Shown here: positions 29,108-41,535 of the stretch, piece after piece | Position numbering within the stretch: the first letter of the stretch is position 1 | Layout of the letters: each line of letters starts with the position of its first letter | From: Allorhodopirellula solitaria | Lineage (GTDB): Bacteria; Planctomycetota; Planctomycetia; Pirellulales; Pirellulaceae | DNA length: 64,000 nucleotides | Direction: 5' to 3' | Assembly: GCF_007859855.1 (NCBI RefSeq) | Contig: NZ_SJPK01000004.1 | Location: 546,422-610,421, forward strand | The notes under the pieces: model-generated | Database searches by the model: none | What the model saw: the letters and a program-made list of their open reading frames with translations, nothing else | Told to the model about the DNA's origin: nothing | Position numbers and translations under genes: made by a program

Positions 29108-30277
29108 GTGAGCGATGTGGATGTGCCCTTCGCCGTGACGTTCACTCATCGACTGCGACACACGAGCGATGTCAGTGACGCCGACTTTGATGTCTTGACG
29201 GATCTGTTGGCGAGTGATCCCAGTACCCCAGCGAAGGTGCAGTTGTGGGTGGACTCCAACCTGGGTGCGGTAGCGGAACGAGGGTCCGATTTTACGGATC
29301 GGCTTGGCGAGCGACTCGCCGGGTGTGCCTCCGTGGAATTGGCTGGCCTCCCTTACTCCATTCCTGGCGGTGAAGCGTGTAAAAATTCGCCCGCCATTCT
29401 TCAGGGATTGCTGGAACGGATCCACGAGTTTGACATGGACCGTCGCAGCTACATCATCGTCGCTGGCGGCGGTGCCGTACTCGACGTGGCCGGCTACGCC
29501 GCGGCGATTGCCCACCGCGGCATTCGCTTGATTCGATTGCCGTCGACGACGCTCGCCCAGGCCGATTCGGGGATCGGTGTGAAGAACGCCATCAATCAAT
29601 TCGGCAAGAAGAACTGGATCGGTACCTTCGCCGTGCCTTGGGCGGTCATCAATGACGCCGAAATTCTACAGACGCTACCCGACCGCGATTTTCACTCGGG
29701 GCTGACCGAAGCGATCAAGGTGGCACTGCTCAAGGACACCTCGTTCTTCGATTGGATCGAAAAGAACGCAGCCTCCATCCGGCAGCGAGAGTCTCAGGTC
29801 AGTTCAGAGGCGATCGCGCGGTCGTGTCGATTGCACCTCGACCACATCACGCTCGGTGGCGACCCGTTTGAAGCTCTCGAAGCGAGGCCACTGGATTTCG
29901 GGCATTGGTCCGCACACCGGCTCGAACCGATGACAGGTTACCAACTGCGTCACGGCGAAGCGGTGGGGATCGGGGTTGCGTTGGACACACTGTATTCGGC
30001 TCGCGTTTTGGGTTTGGATCATGATACCGCGCTACGTGTGTGCGACTGCATCGCGGCCATCGGTTCACCGCTTTGGTGCGACGCTCTAAGCGACCGCGAA
30101 GCCGTGCTGAAAGGACTCGAAGAATTTCGGCAACACCTTGGCGGCCGTCTTACGGTGACGATGCTCCGTGACATCGGTGAGAGCGTCAACGTCCACGAAA
30201 TCGACCTGCCCGTGATGAGTGAGTGCATCGAAGAACTTCGGCAGATCGCCAGTGCGTCTGAGCGGCGGAATCATTGA
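29108..30277 (+). CDS. Sugar-phosphate cyclase / 3-dehydroquinate synthase family (EboD-like)
   Basis: 389 residues. Family motifs: PGGEACKN, the nucleotide-binding VAGGGAVLDVAGYAAAIAHRG, RLPSTTLAQADSGIGVKNAIN, EAIKVALLKD, and metal/His region LDFGHWSAHRLEP...LRHGEAVGIG. These segments resemble EboD-type cyclases more than housekeeping AroB, as far as memory allows. The enzyme should cyclise a sugar phosphate with NAD+ and Zn2+; whether the product is dehydroquinate is open. GTG 29108 has AGGAG nine bases upstream and starts the conserved domain; an upstream GTG at 28976 would add 44 low-complexity residues. Confidence 0.85.
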   Translation: MSDVDVPFAVTFTHRLRHTSDVSDADFDVLTDLLASDPSTPAKVQLWVDSNLGAVAERGSDFTDRLGERLAGCASVELAGLPYSIPGGEACKNSPAILQGLLERIHEFDMDRRSYIIVAGGGAVLDVAGYAAAIAHRGIRLIRLPSTTLAQADSGIGVKNAINQFGKKNWIGTFAVPWAVINDAEILQTLPDRDFHSGLTEAIKVALLKDTSFFDWIEKNAASIRQRESQVSSEAIARSCRLHLDHITLGGDPFEALEARPLDFGHWSAHRLEPMTGYQLRHGEAVGIGVALDTLYSARVLGLDHDTALRVCDCIAAIGSPLWCDALSDREAVLKGLEEFRQHLGGRLTVTMLRDIGESVNVHEIDLPVMSECIEELRQIASASERRNH

Positions 30278-30426
30278 ACGCTGCTAGCTGCCCTCGGTAT
30301 CGCAGGGTCCGTTTCCTGGCGAGTTAGACTCGTTCGCGGGTTAACAAACCTCGATGTTTCGGAGTCTTCCGGCGACGTGCGCGGAGGGCAACCGGTTGTC
30401 GAAAGCAACGCTCGCCCGTAATTTGA

Positions 30427-34245
<3,819 letters not shown>

Positions 34246-34299
34246 TCACGCGATGCTAGTGCACACGACGGGCAACACGCTGGCGACCGATGAGCTCGC

Positions 34300-35508
34300 T
34301 TACTCGTCAGGACGGTCGACATCGGCAAGAGATTTGGAATACAGCCGATAGGTCTTGTCGAGGGTCGAACCGGATGCATCGAGAATCGATCGCATCGCTG
34401 TGTTGGTTTCAAGGATCCAAGACATCTCGCAGTGCGTTGCGCCGCGACGGACGCTGGCTGTGCGGCACCGATCGATCATCGAGAATGCGATTGCGGCGCC
34501 GGTGCGAGTGTTTTGATACTCTTTCGCGATTCCCATCAGCGGCACACGCACTGAACGGCAGCTTTTGCGTTGGATGCGGTAAAACATCCGTAGCCACCCG
34601 AATGGAAAAAGCTTGCCATTGAGGTCGGCTGTCAGCTCGTTCAGGTTGGGGATAACGACCATAAACCCAGCGACCTTACCGTCGATTTCCGCCAATACCA
34701 CAGCGTCGGTGGAAAATAGTCGCCGAACGAGCATCGCAAGTTCATCGACCTCACCCTGCGTCATGGGTAGGTGTCCCCAGTTCTCAGCCCAGGACTCGTT
34801 GAACAGCTCCAGCAGCAAGCCGAGTTCAGCCTTCAGATTTCCCTTGTCAACGTTACGCAGGCTGATTTTGCTGTTACGGCCAGCGGCCTTCAGGATTCTT
34901 GCGATCCGTTCCTGGTACGGCAGAGTGATGTCGAGATAGTAGGCGTAGACGTCCATTTCTCGACGCATGCCCGCCTCGTCGAATAGTCGTTGATAGTAGG
35001 GGGGATTGTGCGTCATGAAGACGAAGGGTGGGCGGTGAAACCCATCGATCAACAGACCGGCCTCTTCGTGAATCGAAAGATTGAACGGCCCAACCATCCG
35101 GCTCATGGAGCGTTCCGCCAGCCATGTCTCTGCGGCGTTGAACAAGGCGTCGGAAGTTTGCGAAGAATCATCACATTCAAAAAATCCGAAATGTCCATCG
35201 CCCGTGCCATGGTGTCTCTGGGCGAGTTGGCAGATTTGGGCGGAGATTCGACCCACCACTCGACCGCCTCGTTCGGCCAGAAACAGCGCTGCGTTGGCAT
35301 GCTCGAAGTACGGATTCTTTTTCGGGTTGAGTCGTGATCGTATCTCCGCATGCAGCGGTGGGACCCACTGCGGATCATCGCCGTATATTGACCAGGGGAC
35401 GTTAAGGAAGTCCTTCAGGTCGCGGCGTGTACGGACCGGTCGCGTCGTGACTGCCGGACGAGACTGCGGTACGTCCGCGAACGCGCGTGCTGTCGCCTTG
35501 TTAGCCAC
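34300..35508 (-). CDS. GNAT-like acyltransferase of unknown substrate
   Basis: About 402 residues resembling the large GNAT-superfamily proteins often annotated as hypothetical N-acetyltransferases. Conserved-looking segments are FLNVPWSIYGDDPQWVPPL, KNPYFEHANAALFLAERGGRVVGRISA, VGPFNLSIHEEAGLLIDGF and VAGFMVVIPNLNE. The start (GTG 35508 or TTG 35511) overlaps the stop of the upstream FabF-like gene, so translation is coupled to the ACP/ketosynthase operon. An acyl-ACP-dependent acyl transfer is a reasonable inference, not shown by the sequence. Confidence 0.75.
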   Translation of the reverse strand: MANKATARAFADVPQSRPAVTTRPVRTRRDLKDFLNVPWSIYGDDPQWVPPLHAEIRSRLNPKKNPYFEHANAALFLAERGGRVVGRISAQICQLAQRHHGTGDGHFGFFECDDSSQTSDALFNAAETWLAERSMSRMVGPFNLSIHEEAGLLIDGFHRPPFVFMTHNPPYYQRLFDEAGMRREMDVYAYYLDITLPYQERIARILKAAGRNSKISLRNVDKGNLKAELGLLLELFNESWAENWGHLPMTQGEVDELAMLVRRLFSTDAVVLAEIDGKVAGFMVVIPNLNELTADLNGKLFPFGWLRMFYRIQRKSCRSVRVPLMGIAKEYQNTRTGAAIAFSMIDRCRTASVRRGATHCEMSWILETNTAMRSILDASGSTLDKTYRLYSKSLADVDRPDE

Positions 35509-36790
35509 CAAACCGGCTGAGGCAGAGCGTTACGTTCTGGCCGCCGAAACCGAAGCTGTTGTTGAGCACGTATTTCAGGTCTGCCTCCCGGGCTTCGTTG
35601 GCGACGTAGTCCAGGTCGCAATCCGGATCGGGAGTCTCGTAGTTGATTGTCGGGGGCAGGACACCGTCTCGCATCGCCATCAGGCAAACAATCATTTCGG
35701 TCACCCCTGCTGCGGCGATCAAGTGTCCCATCATGCTCTTGGTGCTGCTGACCGGCGTGGTCGCCGCGAGCTCGCCAAAGACTTCGTGGCAGGCTTTGGA
35801 TTCCACCCGGTCGTTCACTTTCGTGCTCGTGCCGTGCGCGTTGACGTAATCGATCTCTGCGGGCGACAAGCCGGCATCGGCAATGGCCATCCGCATGGCG
35901 GCGATGGCGCCGTGTCCGTCCGGCGGGATGTCTGTGATCCGATAGGCATCGGCGGTTGTCCCGTAGCCAGCGACCTCACCGTAGATCGTGGCGCCACGTT
36001 TCTTGGCCGCTTCGAGTTCCTCAAGGATCACCATGGCCGAGCCTTCTCCGAGGACAAAGCCATTGCGTCCGGCGTCGAAGGGGCGACTAGCTTGGGTGGG
36101 CTCGTCGTTGCTTTCAGAGAGGGCTGTCAGTAGATTGAATCCTGTTACGCCGAACGGGTGAATCATGCTATGGGTGCCGCCGGCAAGCATCACGTCGGCC
36201 TCGCCTCGTCGAATGATTTCGGTAGCTTCTCCCACCGCTTGGCTGCTCGCGGCGCAGGCGGTCAAGCAATTGAAGTTCGGGCCCTGAGCATTGAAGCGTG
36301 TCGCCAGGTGGGCGGCGGGCATGTTCGGTTCTTGCTCGAGTTCCTTGGCGGGGTCGAGCAGGTCGATGCCAGCGGCGACAAATCGTTTGACGTCGTACTC
36401 GCCTTTGGAGAGTGCTTCGACCATCATGCGGCTGAACGTGCCGAAATCTTGGTTCCCCTCGCCACTGCCGAGGTAGACACCCATTCGCGTTGGATCATCA
36501 ACCGTGTCGAGCACACCGCTATCGGCGACCGCTTGCGAGGCAGCTGCGATTGCGAACTGCGTATGCCGGCCCCGGCGGGTGTGTTGGTCCCCGTCATCGA
36601 CGGCCAGGGTGATATCCCAGTTCTTGATCTCAGCGCTGATGCGTGTGGGGAACCCCGTGGCATCAAACAGAGTCGTGGGCGCGACTCCGCTCTGGCTTTC
36701 TTTCAGACCTGACCAGACCGTCGTGACATCCCAACCCATGGGGTTGATCATTCCGATCCCAGTAACGACGACTCGGCGACGCGGCGACAT
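35501..36790 (-). CDS. Beta-ketoacyl-ACP synthase (FabF-like)
   Basis: 429 residues, complete thiolase-fold condensing enzyme. Catalytic Cys179 (LTACAASSQA), His319 (NAHGTSTKVND), Lys351 and His356 (STKSMMGHLIAAAGV) are all present, so it should condense malonyl-ACP with an acyl primer. Its place between a FabZ-like gene six bases upstream and a GNAT gene, with a dedicated ACP, argues for a specialised acyl or polyene pathway rather than bulk fatty-acid synthesis. Confidence 0.9.
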   Translation of the reverse strand: MSPRRRVVVTGIGMINPMGWDVTTVWSGLKESQSGVAPTTLFDATGFPTRISAEIKNWDITLAVDDGDQHTRRGRHTQFAIAAASQAVADSGVLDTVDDPTRMGVYLGSGEGNQDFGTFSRMMVEALSKGEYDVKRFVAAGIDLLDPAKELEQEPNMPAAHLATRFNAQGPNFNCLTACAASSQAVGEATEIIRRGEADVMLAGGTHSMIHPFGVTGFNLLTALSESNDEPTQASRPFDAGRNGFVLGEGSAMVILEELEAAKKRGATIYGEVAGYGTTADAYRITDIPPDGHGAIAAMRMAIADAGLSPAEIDYVNAHGTSTKVNDRVESKACHEVFGELAATTPVSSTKSMMGHLIAAAGVTEMIVCLMAMRDGVLPPTINYETPDPDCDLDYVANEAREADLKYVLNNSFGFGGQNVTLCLSRFGG

Positions 36791-36796
36791 GGACGC

Positions 36797-37303
36797 TCAA
36801 AGATTCTTGTAGTAAGGAATGGGCTTGCCATCGGCGGTAACGGCGACGTGAAAGAAGTTCATCAATCGCAGCATCGCACGGAGATCGCCCGGATGAAACA
36901 GAGAGCCATCAACCAGATGCCCCTCTTCTAAAAATGCGAACATCAGGTCCACTTCGGCCTGCAGTTCGCCATTGCAATGGCTCGTACCGCTGACCACGGC
37001 ACCGAGTTCTTGGGTGCGTCCCAGTTCGACGTGGTAGTTCAGTGTATCGCCCGGTTTGGCCGGGGCGTGGTACTTGGCCGACGCTACCTTGGCCAGCACA
37101 ACACGCTTGGTGAACTGAAAGTGCTCGTGGACGAGAATCCCGCCCACTTGCGCGAGCCCTTCAATAATCAGCGTCGGCGGCAACACCGGATACCCGATAC
37201 TGTAGCCGTCGAGCACCTCTTCATCGAGCGCGACATTCTTGATGCCACTCGCATGAGAGCCACTGACGAATTCAGTGAAACGATCGACCCAAAACCAACG
37301 CAT
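36797..37303 (-). CDS. FabZ-like hotdog protein lacking the catalytic His
   Basis: 168 residues of the hotdog fold. The active-site helix VLPPTLIIEGLAQVGGIL aligns with the FabZ motif HFPG-P-PGVLILEAMAQ, keeping the Glu (Glu48) but with Tyr34 where FabZ has His. Dehydration is therefore doubtful; thioesterase-like, MaoC-like or structural roles remain open. It is 2 bases after the ACP gene and 6 before the ketosynthase gene, clearly the same operon. Confidence 0.8.
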   Translation of the reverse strand: MRWFWVDRFTEFVSGSHASGIKNVALDEEVLDGYSIGYPVLPPTLIIEGLAQVGGILVHEHFQFTKRVVLAKVASAKYHAPAKPGDTLNYHVELGRTQELGAVVSGTSHCNGELQAEVDLMFAFLEEGHLVDGSLFHPGDLRAMLRLMNFFHVAVTADGKPIPYYKNL

Positions 37304-37305
37304 GG

Positions 37306-37695
37306 TTACGCGTTGACCTTGCTATCGACGTAGCTGCACAGGTCGCCCACGGTGAGTAGGTTGCCGAAGTCTTGAACCCGTGGGTTCTGTTCGAACTTGG
37401 AGAGGTCTGCCCATGGCATCCGCGACTTCAACTCCTTCATGCCATCGGCAGTGACAACGCCGTTTTGGACGTACTCACTGTTGGTCAAGATGTCTTCAGG
37501 GGAAAGCTCTTCGCGTGGGATCTGGATATCGAATGCTTTTTCCAATTTGAAAACGATATCGAGAAAGTCGATCGATTCGGCACCGAGATCGCCCACCAAG
37601 GTGGCGTCGCGGGTCGTTTCGTCTTCGTCGACGCCGAGGGCGTCGACCAAAGCGGCTTGGACCTTTTCAAAAATTTCGTCTTGATCAAGCGACAT
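37306..37695 (-). CDS. Acyl carrier protein, specialised
   Basis: 129 residues, longer than the usual 75-90 of AcpP. The phosphopantetheine-attachment motif GAESIDFLDIVFKLEKAF places the modified Ser at 41. The GAES-IDFLD variant rather than GADSLD is common in ACPs of dedicated pathways. The C-terminal 45 residues (MKELKSRMPWADLSKFEQ...) extend the core. It carries the growing chain for the neighbouring condensing and dehydratase-like enzymes. Confidence 0.88.
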   Translation of the reverse strand: MSLDQDEIFEKVQAALVDALGVDEDETTRDATLVGDLGAESIDFLDIVFKLEKAFDIQIPREELSPEDILTNSEYVQNGVVTADGMKELKSRMPWADLSKFEQNPRVQDFGNLLTVGDLCSYVDSKVNA

Positions 37696-37818
37696 CGTGT
37701 GTTCCTATTCTGGGATAAACTGAGAGAGTGAGTATTTCAGTGGCATTCGAAATGGCAGAGATTGCTGGGCGATGCGTGTGCGTCGATACCTGGCAGATCG
37801 TTGTTCTCTGAATGCCAA

Positions 37819-38343
37819 TTAGGGAGTCATCGTCGGTGTCGACTTTTCGCCCGGCCGCCGCAGGGCAGCCACGCATGGGCAGTCACCGTAAAGTTGAAAA
37901 AATTGCTCGCGTGCGAGTCGTTTCAGGTCGTCGTCGGTATCAAGATGTTCGGGATCGCCACTAGAGCAGCTTTCTAAAATTAGCCGGGCGGCCACCGTTG
38001 TGCGATCGCCTTTGCGAGCCACCGCTTTGATCGTCGTTAACGGGCCGTTGACTTTGAAGATTTCTGCTTCCACGGTGAGCGTTTCGCCGGGCGAAAGGAA
38101 ATCTCCAAACTTAACGTTGCGGACTTCGCGTAGCAGCACCAGGGCCTCATCGAATTCGGGCGTCATTCGAATCAGCCAAGCCGCTGCCTGATGCAGGGCT
38201 TCGAGCATCATCACGCCTGGCATGACCGGAAACCGAGGGAAATGGTCCTGCAGGTACTCTTCGTCGGCATTCAACGTGCGTTCGCCGACCAGCCTTTGGC
38301 CGGGTTCGAGCAGGGTGATGCGATCAAGCTGACTGTATTTCAT
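37819..38343 (-). CDS. 3-hydroxyacyl-ACP dehydratase (FabZ-like)
   Basis: 174 residues. The complete FabZ motif DHFPRFPVMPGVMMLEALHQ gives catalytic His34 and Glu48, so this is the probably active dehydratase of the cluster, in contrast to the downstream paralogue. ATG at 38343 begins the conserved domain; the frame opens at 38409 with no family match. 123 bases separate it from the ACP gene, leaving room for an internal promoter. Confidence 0.85.
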   Translation of the reverse strand: MKYSQLDRITLLEPGQRLVGERTLNADEEYLQDHFPRFPVMPGVMMLEALHQAAAWLIRMTPEFDEALVLLREVRNVKFGDFLSPGETLTVEAEIFKVNGPLTTIKAVARKGDRTTVAARLILESCSSGDPEHLDTDDDLKRLAREQFFQLYGDCPCVAALRRPGEKSTPTMTP

Positions 38344-38437
38344 GAGCGAATAATAGTGGCCTACCAAAAACCCCTCAAGCGGAGATACCCCCCAGAAACC
38401 GGAGAGCAAACGGTTTTCTGGCCCTTTTCAGGGTCCA

Positions 38438-39856
38438 TCAGCCTAGTTTGGACTTCATCTGCGTCAATCCCGCATCGAGCAACTCGATGGCAGCATCGAT
38501 GTGGGCGTGGGTCGTGATCGCTGGCGGAGGCAGGAAACGCAGGCGCACGGGATCCGCTCCACAAAGAAAACCGAGCAGCCCCAAGTCGAATAGCAGCCCC
38601 ATCAATAGCTTCGCCTGCTCGAACGACCCGTCACCAGGGGTGAAAACGATCATCATCCCCTCGCCGAAAGGACCGTCAATCAATCCCGTGTGCTTTTGCG
38701 AAAGTTTCTTGAGCTGCGATGCGAAATACTCGTGTCGCTGCACGTTGGCACCCGTTTGGCCGAAGCATCCGGTGGATTCGAGCAAGTCGAGGGTCTTCAA
38801 TCCTGTGCGGATCGCGGCGGTCGAGCCGGTAAACGTTTGGCTGATGATCGGCGCCGTCGGATGGAAATCTTTCCGGTACAAGGTGGCGCACACTTGGGTG
38901 ATCTTGCCCACCGTGACGATGTCCGCGAACTCGTCGAGCCCATAGTGCTGGAAAGCAAACGGGCGGCTCGTCCGCGAAAATGACTGGATTTCGTCGAAGA
39001 TAATCGGCACCCCTGCATCGCGGAGTGGTTGGCAGAGGGCGGTGAAGAACTCCGGGCTACCTGGATAGTATCCCCCTTCGCCCGCGATCAGTTCCGCCCA
39101 GAAAGCCGCGTGTTTTTTGGGGTAGCGGGCGAGCAGTTGAGTCAATTCCTCGACAGCGCGGCGGGTCGAGCCCGCTGGGTCGTGCGGGTCCAGGAATGGC
39201 AGGTAATCCACGTTGATCGCCATGGGGATCCCGTCTCGATAGGCGGGGCGATCCGTCAGCGCCGCCAGTGCAATCGATCGCCCAGCGAAGGCGTTGTCGA
39301 ACGCAATCACGCGGTCGGCCGGCTGGGCATGGTGAAACGCGAATTTAAGTGCGTTCTCGTTCGCCATCGCGCCGCTGGTCGACAGGATCGCGTGCTCGAG
39401 TGGCGCCCCCGATTGACTCGCTAGTGACGTCAACCGCCTAAGCATCTGCACGCTGGGGACGTTCTGCTGCAGGTTGCCCTGCATCACCGTGTCCTCAATT
39501 GCTGCGTCGATGCTGGCGTCGATGATTTCAGGGTGCGAATGGCCGCAGCCGTGGACACCGATCCCGCCAATGAAGTCCAACTTAACGCTGCCGTCGGCCA
39601 GTTCGACATAGGGGCCGTTGCCGATCCCCGAGGCGAAGTAGGGCCAGATCGGTGCTGCGCCTCGCTCGCGTGTGTAGTCGGCAATAATCGACTCGTAGAA
39701 CTCAGATAGGCCGCTCCGCGGTGGCGAAACGTCATCGATCTTGGCGGAATGTTCGCCAACAGCCGCCGCGATCAGCCGCTTGGCCTCGGCGATTCGCGGG
39801 TCATTCTCGAGGGCAGTGGCGTAAAGCGAGTTGGGAACGTCAGAGGGTGCGGTCAT
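38438..39856 (-). CDS. Class III PLP-dependent aminotransferase
   Basis: 472 residues. PLP-binding features: GGIGVHGCGHSHPEI, STSGAMANENALKFA (phosphate contact), Asp288 in IIFDEIQSF, and Schiff-base Lys318 in IVTVGKITQ. This is the fold of ornithine, lysine-epsilon and 4-aminobutyrate aminotransferases. It heads the minus-strand run into FabZ-ACP-FabZ-FabF-GNAT, so it may supply an amino group to the acyl product, though it may be an independent gene. ATG 39856 begins the conserved part; upstream sequence to 39994 lacks family character. Confidence 0.82.
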   Translation of the reverse strand: MTAPSDVPNSLYATALENDPRIAEAKRLIAAAVGEHSAKIDDVSPPRSGLSEFYESIIADYTRERGAAPIWPYFASGIGNGPYVELADGSVKLDFIGGIGVHGCGHSHPEIIDASIDAAIEDTVMQGNLQQNVPSVQMLRRLTSLASQSGAPLEHAILSTSGAMANENALKFAFHHAQPADRVIAFDNAFAGRSIALAALTDRPAYRDGIPMAINVDYLPFLDPHDPAGSTRRAVEELTQLLARYPKKHAAFWAELIAGEGGYYPGSPEFFTALCQPLRDAGVPIIFDEIQSFSRTSRPFAFQHYGLDEFADIVTVGKITQVCATLYRKDFHPTAPIISQTFTGSTAAIRTGLKTLDLLESTGCFGQTGANVQRHEYFASQLKKLSQKHTGLIDGPFGEGMMIVFTPGDGSFEQAKLLMGLLFDLGLLGFLCGADPVRLRFLPPPAITTHAHIDAAIELLDAGLTQMKSKLG

Positions 39857-40220
39857 GAATCTCGATGTTGGACAAGAGGTACGGGGGGGGATAGCAATAC
39901 GAGCAGCGACGCCATCGATGGGTTCGGAGGGCAATCCTCTGAGGTGGCCCAAGCCCGTGTGAGCAATTTGTTCGCTAGATGAGCCGAAGGGCATCCGCCC
40001 GGGGCCTCAGCGGGCTGTCGTTTTATTGAGCCGAGACGCGTAAGCGGGCCGGTGGGCGGCGTCACCCGAGGCCTTGCGGCCCTCGGCTCACCACTGCGGG
40101 GCCAACGCCGATTGAATCGACAAGCCGTTAGAGCGACGTCGCTCGCGTTTGGCGAGAGGAAGTCGGGCCTGTCGCTCGCCGTCTCACCGGGTTGCGCAGA
40201 ATGACTTCCCCGTTTCCTGC
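39857..40220. repeat. Intergenic region with a palindromic repeat
   Basis: No gene. TGAGCCGAG (40027-40035) pairs with CTCGGCTCA (40082-40090), enclosing GACGCGTAAGCG and GAGGCCTTGCGGCC; the latter is itself palindromic. A partial arm (GATGAGCCGAAGGGC) lies at about 39977. Similar GAGCCGAG elements are scattered in Rhodopirellula genomes. It lies between genes transcribed in the same direction. Confidence 0.55.
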
Positions 40221-40655
40221 TCAGGACGCGTCTTGGGTCAGCAGTCGAGAGACCGCCTCGAGCAGGCGGTCCATCGAGAACGGCTTGCGGATGTACTCGT
40301 TGACGCCGAGCAGTTCGGCATAGGCTTGGTGCCGGCTGCCTTCGTTGCCGGTGATCATGACCACGGGCAGGGGCAGGTCAAGTTCTCGGCGTAGTTTTTC
40401 GAGCACAAGGAAACCGCTACGTTTAGGCATCATCATGTCCAAGATCATCAATTGCGGGTTCTCCCGCTCGGCCAGAGCCAGGCCTTGATTGCCATCGCGG
40501 GCGATGACGACTTGGTAGCCCGCCGCCTCGAGCGCATAGCTCACTGTTTCGACAATCTCCATGTCGTCGTCGACCAGTAGCACCTTCGGGCCCGTCGGTT
40601 TCGGTTGATCGGACTGAGGGGCCGACTTGGGCTGTGGATCGGTCGTTGCGTTCAT
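40221..40655 (-). CDS. Single-domain response regulator (CheY-like)
   Basis: 144 residues: a Pro/Gln-rich N-terminal linker of about 23 residues, then a receiver domain with acidic pocket VDDD (29-31), phosphoacceptor Asp73 (MILDMMMPKRSG), Thr in MITGN and Lys in YIRKPF. There is no output domain, so it must act by protein contact in a phosphorelay or motility-type system. ATG 40655 chosen; the frame opens at 40793 inside the neighbouring gene. No histidine kinase is adjacent. Confidence 0.9.
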   Translation of the reverse strand: MNATTDPQPKSAPQSDQPKPTGPKVLLVDDDMEIVETVSYALEAAGYQVVIARDGNQGLALAERENPQLMILDMMMPKRSGFLVLEKLRRELDLPLPVVMITGNEGSRHQAYAELLGVNEYIRKPFSMDRLLEAVSRLLTQDAS

Positions 40656-40680
40656 GATGTGGCTTGGGAAAGAGGTGGGC

Positions 40681-41535
40681 TCAATTCGACGAAAAGCCCA
40701 CCATGGTTCGGTCGGCATCGTCCACCACCGAATCGCCAACGCGGGTTGCGTCGGGCCTCGGTGAGATGATCTTATCAAAACACCAGCGGTCAATGTCTTT
40801 CAGGGCCGTCGTATTCATCACATCATCATCTTGATACTGGCGGATTTCAACCTGAGCGCGAATCATTTGTGCCATGCTGATATCGCGAGCCAGTGTTTGC
40901 GGCTCGTCGTCGACTCCGTTGGCGGCTTGGAGCCACAGCATCGGCAGCCGTCGGGCGCGAAGCCGTTTGAAATCCAATGCGGCATCACCGGAGCTCGGGA
41001 ACTCGCCGCCTGCTCGCACGACACCCGCGAACCGATCGCTGTGCAATAATGCCACCTGGCACGCCATCGCGGCGCCACTGCCGTAGCCGGCGAGGATGAT
41101 GCGATCGGGGTGAACCGAGAAAGCCGCTTGCGCCTGCTCGATGGCAAGGCAAACATGTTCACATGCCTTGGCTGCCGCGCCTGGGTTGGTTGACCAGTCA
41201 AACCCAAAGCCGCGGACATCGGTGGCGCGTGGGGCTCGCACGCCTAAGCCAACGTAGTTTCGCGTACTGATGTACGGCATCACCTGTTCGATCTGTCGCT
41301 CGTTGTGGCCGGCGGAGTGTAGCCAGACCAGCAGCGGGTACTGATAACCGGCTTGGTAGTGCAGCGGTGAGAGCAACTGCAGGCTGCTGCGAGGGGCCAG
41401 TGAAAGGTCCGCCGCCGATGTGTCGTGCTGCAAGGCGGCATGATCGCTTAGCAACGCGGTGCCATCGGGTTCGTCAGACGTCGTGGTCTCAGCGGGTGGT
41501 CCTAGATTCCAACGGCGTGACAGCGAACCACTCAT
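40681..41535 (-). CDS. Phospholipase/carboxylesterase-like hydrolase
   Basis: About 284 residues of the alpha/beta-hydrolase fold. YPLLVWLHSAGHNERQIEQVMPYIS and ILAGYGSGAAMACQVAL (nucleophile Ser in GYGSG) match the esterase/phospholipase group (PF02230-like); a C-terminal catalytic His is not obvious by eye. ATG 41535 has AAGG seven bases upstream; ATG 41583 would add a 16-residue hydrophobic N-terminus. It is 25 bases upstream of the response regulator on the same strand. Confidence 0.75.
   Translation of the reverse strand: MSGSLSRRWNLGPPAETTTSDEPDGTALLSDHAALQHDTSAADLSLAPRSSLQLLSPLHYQAGYQYPLLVWLHSAGHNERQIEQVMPYISTRNYVGLGVRAPRATDVRGFGFDWSTNPGAAAKACEHVCLAIEQAQAAFSVHPDRIILAGYGSGAAMACQVALLHSDRFAGVVRAGGEFPSSGDAALDFKRLRARRLPMLWLQAANGVDDEPQTLARDISMAQMIRAQVEIRQYQDDDVMNTTALKDIDRWCFDKIISPRPDATRVGDSVVDDADRTMVGFSSN

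Noticed and set aside
35081-36133. 350-residue plus-strand frame opposite the GNAT and FabF-like genes
   Set aside because: It is antisense to two well supported genes.
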